Source of the DNA: a bacterium
GTDB lineage: Bacteria; Auribacterota; UBA3054; B51-G9
Direction: 5' to 3'
Assembly: GCA_029939815.1 (NCBI GenBank)
Contig: JAOZSF010000012.1
Span: 1 to 11,524, forward strand
Length of the DNA: 11,524 nt
The position numbers and the translations under genes are program-made. This document shows, piece by piece, positions 1-6,221 of this stretch; within the stretch, counting starts at the first letter, position 1; each line of letters starts with the position of its first letter. Under the pieces are notes generated by a model that saw nothing but the letters and a program-made list of their open reading frames with translations, was not told the DNA's origin and did no database searches.

Positions 1-865
1 TGCTTGAATTCATAATCGCAATCACTGTTCCCGCAACAATTAATGCAGCGCCGGGATAAAACCAAACGCGGGGTATTTCACCGAATAATACCGCGGCAGC
101 AATAGAAACAAAAACAAACTGCGCGGGAACAGAAAAAGAAAGCATCTGCGTTTTAGCATGGCGCAAAAGATAAATTGCAAGCGTGTGACCTCCAATTGTA
201 GGAAAAATAATGAGTCCGATAAGTGAAAGTACACTGCGGGTATTTCCAACAAATATACCGTCGAAAAAAATATATGCTATTGCTCCCTGAACTATTGCAG
301 CAACAATATAAACTTGTCCGCTGAAAAGAATTACGTGCTGTTTTCCTCTGTATTTTCTTCCAATAACAAAATACACACCGCAGCAAACTGCTGATAAAAG
401 CGCGACAATAGAGCCGGCCATTTCGCCCGGCACGTTCATAAACTGCCGCGTAAGCAGCCAACCGGCACCCATAACGGACAGAACTACGCCTATAAATTCC
501 TGCTTATTTAATTTTTCTTTAATCAACAGATGAGCTATAAAAGGAACAATAAGCGGCATAAGAGCAACAAACAGTGCCGCATTTGCCAAAGTAGTATGTT
601 GAATTGCCCAACACCATGTTGAGAAGTGCAAGCCGAAAGCAACTCCGGCGAGAACAGCGCCGAGATTAAAGATTGATGGTTTTCCTTCTTTAAGCCACGC
701 CCTAAACCAGAAAGGGAGGAGAATAACTGCAGCGCCGAACGCGCGCCAAAAGCCTATACTGACAGCGGGGATTGAGCATAATCGAACTAAAACCGCCGCG
801 CTGGCAGAAAAAACGGTAACAAGAATCCATATTAAATAGATATGTTGCTGTGAAACTTTTTTCAT
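1..865 (-). CDS. EamA/DMT-family membrane transporter, C-terminus cut by window edge
   Basis: The frame from the ATG at 865-863 is open to the window start and gives 288 residues with no stop. Translation shows a very hydrophobic protein with the ten-helix pattern of the drug/metabolite transporter superfamily. A first EamA repeat (about residues 10-137) contains 'SIGFWRAFGAAVILLPFW' and 'TTLANAALFVALMPLIVPF', followed by the inter-helix 'IKEKLNKQEFIGVVL'. A second repeat (about 150-285) contains 'HTLAIYLLRHAKTQMLSF' and ends in the typical 'FGEIPRVWFYPGAALIVAG'. Family members usually have 290-300 residues, so only a few C-terminal residues should be missing. The family exports or imports small metabolites (amino acids, nucleotide sugars, purines); the substrate cannot be read from sequence. 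The start is the first in-frame ATG and directly precedes a Lys-Lys and a membrane helix, as expected. It lies 121 bases downstream of the helicase and may have its own promoter. Family call is secure; function is open. Confidence 0.88.
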   Translation of the reverse strand, partial: MKKVSQQHIYLIWILVTVFSASAAVLVRLCSIPAVSIGFWRAFGAAVILLPFWFRAWLKEGKPSIFNLGAVLAGVAFGLHFSTWCWAIQHTTLANAALFVALMPLIVPFIAHLLIKEKLNKQEFIGVVLSVMGAGWLLTRQFMNVPGEMAGSIVALLSAVCCGVYFVIGRKYRGKQHVILFSGQVYIVAAIVQGAIAYIFFDGIFVGNTRSVLSLIGLIIFPTIGGHTLAIYLLRHAKTQMLSFSVPAQFVFVSIAAAVLFGEIPRVWFYPGAALIVAGTVIAIMNSS

Positions 866-986
866 TTATTATGAAAAATTAAATAAAAAATTAGGTCATT
901 GAGGACGCTGACCCTCCAGAAGAAATTTTAACAAATTGAATAGTTTACTATATTAATTTATTCTTATGTGGTTTAAGCTTTCTCCT
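866..986 (-). other. Intergenic leader between helicase and transporter
   Basis: This 121-base gap is the longest non-coding stretch in the window. Its 922-960 part is strongly AT-rich. On the minus strand it carries a TATAGT hexamer near 946-951 that could be a -10 box, but the best -35 candidate 18 bases upstream (TTAAAC) is poor, so no promoter is called. The part nearest the transporter holds the terminator-like hairpin listed separately. No open frame or RNA gene is visible. Confidence 0.35.
881..913 (-). terminator. Possible intrinsic terminator after the helicase gene
   Basis: Read on the minus strand, GGTCA (913-909) pairs with TGACC (898-894) across a 10-base loop and is followed at once by TAATTTTTTATTT. 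A short GC-containing stem followed by a T-run fits a rho-independent terminator for transcription arriving from the helicase. Against it, the stem has only five pairs, the loop is long, and the structure ends only about 16 bases before the transporter start codon. It could equally be an attenuator-like leader or chance. Confidence 0.3.
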
Positions 987-2465
987 TTAGTGCCGAGGAT
1001 TTCTCCTCGGTCTTTTGTACGACTTTCCTGATTTTTTTGATTTTTCGGAACCGCCGGTCTTTTCTTCTACCGGCGGAATAGGCGCGTGAAGTATTTCCTG
1101 ATAGTATTCATCAAGCAGCATTGCTACAACAGATAACTCATCAACGCTTTCGGAAAGCTGTTTTGCGAGCGGAATAAATCTTTGCATCCGTTCAACACGC
1201 ATTCTATCAAGCCCGCGAAGTTTTGCTTCGAGCAGAGCAACAGTTCTTTCGCCAACAATTTTCTGAACATCTTCATCGGTAGGTAATTCTTGTTCAAGGA
1301 AATCGATATTGTAATTTTTACCAATTTCATCAAGCTTGAATTTTTCCGTTCCGGCAATCAAAAGAATCGCTTTTCCGCTCGCTCCCGCTCTTCCCGTTCG
1401 ACCGGCACGATGAATATAAATTTCAACATCTTCAGGGGGAGCGTATTGAAATACGTGAGAAAGGTTTGGCAGGTCAATTCCTCTTGCCGCGACATCTGTC
1501 GCGACGAGAAATTTCAGATTACCTTTTCTAATTTTGGCGAGGACTTTTTCTCTTCTGGATTGAGACAGGTCTGAGCTTAATTCATCGGAATCGTAACCGT
1601 ATCTTTTCAGAACGATATTAACATAATTAACTTCGGATTTTCTGTTACAGAAAATAATTGCTGAATCAGGATTTTCAAGCTCAATTATTTTTATTAGCGA
1701 ACGGTCTTTGGTTACTGCGGGAACATTATAAAATTCATGTTCAATCGCGGTAACATGGACATGGTCGCGGCTTAAGCTCAACACATCCGGTTGTTCGAGA
1801 AATTCGCCTGCGAGAGACATAACTCTCGGCGGGAAAGTCGCTGAGAACATATAAGCGTTAATTTTTTTACGCGGCAAATAAAACTGGACGCGTTTCATAT
1901 CCTGATAAAAGCCCATAGAGAGCATTCTATCCGCCTCATCCATAATGATTATTTTCAAATCATCAAGGAGCAGATATTTTTTCATCAGATGGTCTAGGAC
2001 TCTGCCCGGAGTTCCCACAACGATATGCGCGCCGTTTTTGAATGCTTTAATTTGGCTTTCATATCCTGTTCCGCCGTAAACCGCAACGGTTTTCACGCCG
2101 GCATCACCGGCAAGAAGTTCCGCTTCTCTGGAAACCTGTGATGCGAGTTCACGAGTCGGCACAAGAATTAAGGCCTGGCAAGTTTTTTTATCCGGTTCAA
2201 TAATTTCAAGAAGCGGCAAGACAAAAGCTCCTGTTTTCCCGCTGCCTGTGTGTGACTGAACCATAAGGTCTCTTCGAGCGAGAATATAAGGTATAGCTTT
2301 TGCCTGTACCGGCATGAGGTCATTCCACCCTGCTCTTTTCGCCGCATTTTTCAAAGAATCGGGCAGGTCATTAATATTTGTAGGCGGGATTGAGTTTTCC
2401 GGTTCTGCGATATGTTCTTTCGCATCGAGCGGCAGGTTTTGATTTTTTTTAGTTTCGTTATTCAT
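987..2465 (-). CDS. DEAD-box ATP-dependent RNA helicase (DeaD/CshA-like)
   Basis: This 492-residue protein should unwind short RNA duplexes using ATP, in ribosome assembly, RNA decay or cold adaptation. All core motifs are visible in order: a Q-motif glutamine at 54, motif I SHTGSGKT (71-78), PTRELA (103-108), GTPGR (151-155), DEAD (176-179), SAT (208-210), IIFCNR (270-275), ATDVAARGID (322-331) and HRAGRTGR (352-359). The first RecA-like domain spans about 35-225, the second about 240-375. A helical region (about 400-460, with 'SVDELSVVAMLLDEYYQEIL') recalls the extra domain after the core in DeaD/CshA proteins. The last 25 residues are a Lys/Arg/Ser-rich tail typical of non-specific RNA binding. 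There is no DbpA-type RNA-binding domain. The N-terminal 30 residues are polar and probably disordered. The start at 2465 is the first ATG, 35 bases after the glycosyltransferase. Helicase identity is certain; the paralogue within the family is not. Confidence 0.95.
   Translation of the reverse strand: MNNETKKNQNLPLDAKEHIAEPENSIPPTNINDLPDSLKNAAKRAGWNDLMPVQAKAIPYILARRDLMVQSHTGSGKTGAFVLPLLEIIEPDKKTCQALILVPTRELASQVSREAELLAGDAGVKTVAVYGGTGYESQIKAFKNGAHIVVGTPGRVLDHLMKKYLLLDDLKIIIMDEADRMLSMGFYQDMKRVQFYLPRKKINAYMFSATFPPRVMSLAGEFLEQPDVLSLSRDHVHVTAIEHEFYNVPAVTKDRSLIKIIELENPDSAIIFCNRKSEVNYVNIVLKRYGYDSDELSSDLSQSRREKVLAKIRKGNLKFLVATDVAARGIDLPNLSHVFQYAPPEDVEIYIHRAGRTGRAGASGKAILLIAGTEKFKLDEIGKNYNIDFLEQELPTDEDVQKIVGERTVALLEAKLRGLDRMRVERMQRFIPLAKQLSESVDELSVVAMLLDEYYQEILHAPIPPVEEKTGGSEKSKKSGKSYKRPRRNPRH
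993..1010. repeat. GNRA-loop hairpin in the helicase 3' end
   Basis: CCGAGGA (993-999) and TCCTCGG (1004-1010) form a perfect 7-bp stem around four bases. In the minus-strand (mRNA) sense the loop is GAAA, a stable GNRA tetraloop. The element codes for the arginine/proline-rich last residues of the helicase and ends three bases before the stop codon. No T-run follows it, so it is not an ordinary terminator. It may be a short palindromic repeat captured in the gene end or an mRNA 3'-stabilising structure. Confidence 0.5.
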
Positions 2466-2500
2466 AATTAGTTTATATTTTGTATATTTTTATCAATTAA

Positions 2501-4258
2501 TTATTCCATTTTCTTAAGTTTTTCGTGATATTCTTCTTCTTTTCTAAGTTTAGATGAAAAGAGTCCTATCATAAAGTAAATCCCGTAAGCAATATGAGTC
2601 AGAACGGTACCCATTGTTGTATGCAAAATAAGCTTTGGGGATGCAAGCAATGCCGCTAAAGCGACAATGGTTAAATAAATGACCATTACGGCAAGATAGA
2701 CAAAAAACAATGGTTTACACCAAAAATAAGTTGTCCATCCGGTTAAAATGCCGACCGTTAGAATTGTCGGCATAAAATACGCGAGTTTCCGAGACGTTTC
2801 AGGAAACTTTTTGACAAAAAATCCCCGGTGCAACGCGTATTGTGTTACCTGCTTGAAATGACCATTCCAAAAATTACGGCGGTGGTGATAAACATGTACA
2901 AGCGGATCATAAATTATTTTTTTGCCGAGCTTTTTCGTAATTGTCAGACAAAGTTCCGTATCTTCTCCGGGCCAGTAATTCGTTTGAAATCCTTTAGCAT
3001 CATTAAAAACAGATTTTCTCACCGCAAGATTACATGTTGGATAATCGTCAACTTCACGCCTGCGGTCGTGAATGTATCTGTATCTGTAAGAGCCGCTTGC
3101 AGCAAAAGAAGAATAAACCGCGCCGCTCACCTGTTGCCAGAGATTATCTTCAGGCGGGGTTGTTGCAGGTCCGCCTGCAGCACCGACTTCGTCATCATCG
3201 AAATTTGCGGCGAGTTCGTACAGCCAATTTGCAGCCGGATAAGAATCATCATCCAGAAACGCGACAATTTCTCCTTTAGCGGCTTCAACGCCCATATTTC
3301 TTTTAATAGCCGGCAATTCATTTCCGGTAGGAATGACCGTAACTTCCGGCGGCAGAGTATCTATATTTTCGTCCGGCAAAACAATAATTTCGAATTTTTC
3401 ATATTTTTGCTTAAGCGATTCGCGAACACTTTGCTGCAAATAGGGATTATCATTTTTAACAGCAATAACGATAGAAATCATCGGTTGGTAAGAATAATCT
3501 TTAGGTTTCCACGAATCGTAATATTTAATAATTCTCAGCCGGTAAAAAACTGCAAGGGTATCAACCATCATATTATAAATATTCCCAACAGTAACGCTCC
3601 CCTTTTTATCGGAAAAAGAAACTTCAACCGGATACTGCGTAAATTTAAAACCGAGCCTGTACGCAATTGATAAAATTTCAATATCAAGCGCGTATCTTCT
3701 TACAAGCATCCTCGGAATAACCGCATCAAGAACGTCTCTTTTGAAAAGTTTAAATCCTGTCTGCGTATCTTTAACAGGGAGCGGAATCAGCAGATGAACA
3801 AAAGTTGTATAAGTTGCGCTTATGAGTCGTCGATACCATGGATAACTAGTTTTAACTTTGTGGAGCTGTTTACTCCCCATTACCGCGTCAACATTTTTTT
3901 CGGTCATGACCTTCGTCATTTCAACCATATATTCAGGAGCGATATCTAGATCAGAATCAATAAAAAATATCCATGAACCTTTGCAGCTTTTATATCCGTG
4001 GCGAAGAGCCAACCCTTTGCCGGAATTTTTTTCGAGTTGAATTCCCTTAACTTCAAACATTTCTTTTTCGGCATTTTGGATTTGCTGCCAGGTATCATCT
4101 GAGCTGCCATCATCAATGACAATAATTTCAAAAGAGGAAACAATATTTCTCCAATCAGATTGAAGCCAGTCACGCGCCAGCGATTTGACGCGTTTGATAT
4201 TTTCATAAATTCTTGGCCCCTCGTTATGAGCGGGCATCATAATAGAAACAGTTTCCAT
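2501..4258 (-). CDS. Tandem family-2 glycosyltransferase: polyprenyl-phosphate type plus second GT2 domain, membrane-anchored
   Basis: This 585-residue protein joins two GT-A glycosyltransferases. Domain 1 (about 1-250) resembles dolichyl/polyprenyl-phosphate sugar synthases of the DPM1/ALG5 type: 'MMPAHNEG' at the start, 'VIDDGSSDDTW' (48-57), 'KNSGKGLALRHGY', the metal-binding DSD (101-103) and the family signature 'KDTQTGFKLFKRD' (163-175). Domain 2 (about 258-480) restarts with 'ISIVIAVKNDN', has 'PAIKRNMGVEAAKGEIVAFLDDDSYP' with DDD at 336-338, and 'WPGEDTEL' (429-436), whose ED is the probable catalytic-base region. Two to four hydrophobic segments follow (about 493-568), then a charged tail, so the enzyme is probably held at the cytoplasmic membrane face. 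Likely chemistry is transfer of activated sugars to a lipid carrier and then to another acceptor, but the sugars cannot be named. The DUF2062 gene 90 bases upstream fits a membrane-lipid glycosylation role. The start is the first ATG, right before the beta-strand that opens the fold. Confidence 0.88.
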   Translation of the reverse strand: METVSIMMPAHNEGPRIYENIKRVKSLARDWLQSDWRNIVSSFEIIVIDDGSSDDTWQQIQNAEKEMFEVKGIQLEKNSGKGLALRHGYKSCKGSWIFFIDSDLDIAPEYMVEMTKVMTEKNVDAVMGSKQLHKVKTSYPWYRRLISATYTTFVHLLIPLPVKDTQTGFKLFKRDVLDAVIPRMLVRRYALDIEILSIAYRLGFKFTQYPVEVSFSDKKGSVTVGNIYNMMVDTLAVFYRLRIIKYYDSWKPKDYSYQPMISIVIAVKNDNPYLQQSVRESLKQKYEKFEIIVLPDENIDTLPPEVTVIPTGNELPAIKRNMGVEAAKGEIVAFLDDDSYPAANWLYELAANFDDDEVGAAGGPATTPPEDNLWQQVSGAVYSSFAASGSYRYRYIHDRRREVDDYPTCNLAVRKSVFNDAKGFQTNYWPGEDTELCLTITKKLGKKIIYDPLVHVYHHRRNFWNGHFKQVTQYALHRGFFVKKFPETSRKLAYFMPTILTVGILTGWTTYFWCKPLFFVYLAVMVIYLTIVALAALLASPKLILHTTMGTVLTHIAYGIYFMIGLFSSKLRKEEEYHEKLKKME

Positions 4259-4298
4259 AGTCGCTTTGCTAATTTTTTGTTTGTTGTCGCTCTGAGTA

Positions 4299-4322
4299 AA
4301 TTGTGATTTTCAAATCACAATT
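4299..4322. promoter_or_regulatory. Perfect 11-bp inverted repeat upstream of the glycosyltransferase, candidate operator
   Basis: AATTGTGATTT (4299-4309) is repeated inverted at 4312-4322 with only two bases between the arms. It lies 41 bases upstream of the glycosyltransferase start codon and 27 bases after the DUF2062 stop codon. No T-run follows on either strand, and a 2-base loop is too tight for a good RNA hairpin, so a dimeric DNA-binding protein site is the better reading. The half-sites contain TGTGA and TCACA as in CRP/FNR-family sites, but with 8 instead of 6 bases between them. The bound regulator is unknown. Confidence 0.4.
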
Positions 4323-4346
4323 GAATTTCCGGATTTTGCCATCGTA

Positions 4347-4377
4347 TGCTAATTCGTGCTGCTCCGTGAAATTTGTG
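4347..4377 (-). repeat. Degenerate CAC-AATT direct repeat at the DUF2062 gene end
   Basis: On the minus strand three units begin with CAC at 9- to 10-base spacing: CACAAATTT, CACGGAGCAG and CACGAATTAG. They encode the last residues of the DUF2062 protein (from the Gln of KKKTQISRSSTN onward) and its TAG stop. The low-complexity look suggests a dispersed non-coding repeat that has run into the reading frame. Copy number elsewhere in the genome cannot be seen here. Confidence 0.35.
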
Positions 4378-4837
4378 TTTTCTTTTTTTCCAAAAAAAAT
4401 CTTGTAACAAGATAAGTAATTATACCAGAAACGGAGCTTAAAATCACACCTCCGATTAGTATAGCGAAAATAATTCCGGGTCCGTTATCAACAGCAAGTT
4501 TTTTTAATGAGCGAATAGTTAAGTGTGTAAAGTCAATATCAACATTCCTCGCCGACTTAACAAAAATACTTCCTATCGCAAATTCGCCCGCATAGATAAA
4601 GACGTAAGTAATCGGATTCGCAATCCAAACAGTAATAAATGCTATTGCGCGATAACATTTAACAAACGGCATTATTCCGGCAAGTAAAACAAGCTGCAGC
4701 GGCGAAACGGGCAGCAAGCCGACTGTAATGCCAAGTGCCGCGCCAAGAGCTTTTTCGTGTGTTGAGTAGTTTTGAGAAGAAAGCCTTTGTTTAAGAGAAC
4801 TCAGCAGGGAAGAAAATTTATTTTGTTTTTCGGGCAT
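4349..4837 (-). CDS. DUF2062 family small membrane protein
   Basis: This 162-residue protein matches the DUF2062 pattern: a short amphipathic N-terminus, then 'ALGAALGITVGLLPVSPLQLVLLAGIM' and 'VWIANPITYVFIYAGEFAIG' (residues about 30-90), where the Gly-rich helix, the LLP turn and the 'NPIT' motif are the family hallmarks. A third or fourth hydrophobic segment (120-147) ends in a Lys-rich tail, so three to four membrane helices are expected. Biochemical function of the family is not established. From general knowledge, DUF2062 occurs beside, and sometimes fused to, GT2 glycosyltransferases, and here the next gene downstream is one, so a role in membrane glycolipid or glycan synthesis is a reasonable inference. 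The gene starts 21 bases after the response-regulator stop, suggesting co-transcription with it. The last seven or so residues come from a repeat-like sequence and may not be conserved. Confidence 0.85.
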   Translation of the reverse strand: MPEKQNKFSSLLSSLKQRLSSQNYSTHEKALGAALGITVGLLPVSPLQLVLLAGIMPFVKCYRAIAFITVWIANPITYVFIYAGEFAIGSIFVKSARNVDIDFTHLTIRSLKKLAVDNGPGIIFAILIGGVILSSVSGIITYLVTRFFLEKKKTQISRSSTN

Positions 4838-4858
4838 AATTGTTTAATCTTTTTGTGG

Positions 4859-6220
4859 TTACATTACGCCGTATTCATTTAATCTTCTATATAAATTTCT
4901 TCTGCTAATGCCGAGTTGTTTTGCGACTTCGGATTTTGTTTTCACTTTTTCGAGTTTTCTGAGAATCATCCACTTTTCAATTTCCGGTAATGTCATGTTG
5001 TCAAAATCCGGATATTCTTCATCAGTAGCTTTAGTTATTTTCTTGTTAGTTGCACCAAGAATATGCTGTGGTAAATCGCGCGGAGTAATTTCATGCCCCT
5101 GACACAAAACAACTAGAGATTCCACAGTATTTTGCAGTTCGCGAACATTACCGGGCCAGGCATAAGATTCGAGAATTTCTTCCGCGAAAGGAGAAACGAT
5201 AATATTTTTTCCGGTTTCGCGGTTAAATTTTTCAAGGAAATGTTTTATTAGAAGTTTTATATCTTCCGGCCGAGCTCGCAATGGCGGAACTTTTAAACTC
5301 ACGACATTAAGTCTGTAATACAAATCTTCTCTGAATTTTCCTTCTTCAATCAATTTTTCAAGAGACGTGTTCGTTGCCGCAACAATTCTTACATTTGTCT
5401 CAATGGTTTCTGTTCCGCCAACACGTTCAAAAACTCTTTCCTGCAGTACACGCAATAATTTAACCTGAATTGAGAGTGGAATTGTGCTAACCTCATCAAG
5501 AAAAAGAGTTCCTTTATCCGCGAGTTCAAATCTGCCAAATCGTCTTGCCGCCGCACCGGTGAATGATCCTTTTTCATGTCCGAACAGTTCACTTTCGAGA
5601 AGATTTTCCTGAAAACTCGCGCAATGAACCGGAACAAAAGGTTTGTCATGACGGGGACTGAGATTATGTATGGCATGCGCGATAAGTTCTTTTCCGGTTC
5701 CGCTTTCACCTTCAATAAGTACATTTGATTTTGTTGGCGCGACCTGTTTAATGATTTGAAATAATTGTTTAATCGGCGGAGAATTTCCAACAATTGAACT
5801 CAGAGCTTTTTTTTCACCGATAATAGATTTCAATGACTCATTTTCTGATTTAAGGTCAAGTAATTTTAGCGCACGCTGCACAACCAGTTCGATGGTATCG
5901 ATATCGAACGGTTTACTTATAAAATCGTAAGCGCCTTTTGCGAGCGCTTTTTTTGCGGCATCCCCCGATCCATAAGCGGTAATCAAAATGACAGGAATTT
6001 CCGGAGCTTCTTTTTGAAGGGCTTCAAGAACCGACATCCCATCCTCGCCCGGCATTCTCAAGTCACTAATAACGAGGTCGATTTTATTTTTTCTGAAAGC
6101 ATCAATGCCGTCACTGCCCGAAGCTGCTTCAATAACATTGTAGTCGAGATGTTCGAGCACTCGTTTAAGTCCCGCCCTGGCATTAGTTTCATCATCAATA
6201 ATCAGAATATTTTTTTTCAT
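4859..6220 (-). CDS. Sigma-54-dependent NtrC-type response regulator
   Basis: From the ATG at 6220 this is a 453-residue transcription activator. The receiver domain (1-120) has the acidic pair D9-D10, phospho-acceptor D53 in 'DLVISDLRMPGEDG', T81 and K103 in 'ISKPFD'. The AAA+ domain (about 143-375) has 'IVGNSPPIKQL', Walker A GESGTGKE (171-178), the sigma-54 contact loop as GSFTGA (218-223; GAFTGA is the common form) and Walker B TLFLDE (238-243). A Fis-type helix-turn-helix closes the protein ('KSEVAKQLGISRRNLYRRLNEYG'). It should act as an oligomer that remodels sigma-54 RNA polymerase at distant enhancers after phosphorylation by the kinase encoded just upstream. An in-frame ATG at 6313 would add 31 residues that overlap the kinase gene and resemble no receiver domain; 6220 is preferred because 'MKKNILIIDD' is the canonical receiver start and it lies one base past the kinase stop. 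Regulon unknown; no convincing -24/-12 promoter was seen here. Confidence 0.95.
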   Translation of the reverse strand: MKKNILIIDDETNARAGLKRVLEHLDYNVIEAASGSDGIDAFRKNKIDLVISDLRMPGEDGMSVLEALQKEAPEIPVILITAYGSGDAAKKALAKGAYDFISKPFDIDTIELVVQRALKLLDLKSENESLKSIIGEKKALSSIVGNSPPIKQLFQIIKQVAPTKSNVLIEGESGTGKELIAHAIHNLSPRHDKPFVPVHCASFQENLLESELFGHEKGSFTGAAARRFGRFELADKGTLFLDEVSTIPLSIQVKLLRVLQERVFERVGGTETIETNVRIVAATNTSLEKLIEEGKFREDLYYRLNVVSLKVPPLRARPEDIKLLIKHFLEKFNRETGKNIIVSPFAEEILESYAWPGNVRELQNTVESLVVLCQGHEITPRDLPQHILGATNKKITKATDEEYPDFDNMTLPEIEKWMILRKLEKVKTKSEVAKQLGISRRNLYRRLNEYGVM

Positions 6221-6221
6221 A

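Noticed and set aside
153..461. Minus-strand 102-codon frame within the transporter region
   Set aside because: It is an alternative frame of the EamA gene; the transporter frame is open across the whole 865 bases and matches the family throughout.
573..600. A GCAA...GTGCC arrangement resembling a reverse-strand sigma-54 promoter
   Set aside because: The spacing between the two elements is off by one base, it is inside the transporter coding sequence, and no gene starts suitably downstream.
2828..3670. A 280-codon open frame on the plus strand
   Set aside because: It lies wholly antisense to the glycosyltransferase, whose domains and motifs are convincing. Its translation has no recognisable domain and a composition (Arg, Ile, Asn, Phe rich) expected of a reverse-strand shadow.
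3946..4206. Minus-strand 86-codon frame within the glycosyltransferase
   Set aside because: It is a different frame of the same strand inside a well-supported gene and has no family resemblance.
4299..4322. The 11-bp palindrome as a standard CRP site or as a terminator
   Set aside because: The TGTGA and TCACA halves are 8 bases apart rather than 6, and no T-run follows on either strand. The 2-base centre is too short for a stable RNA loop.
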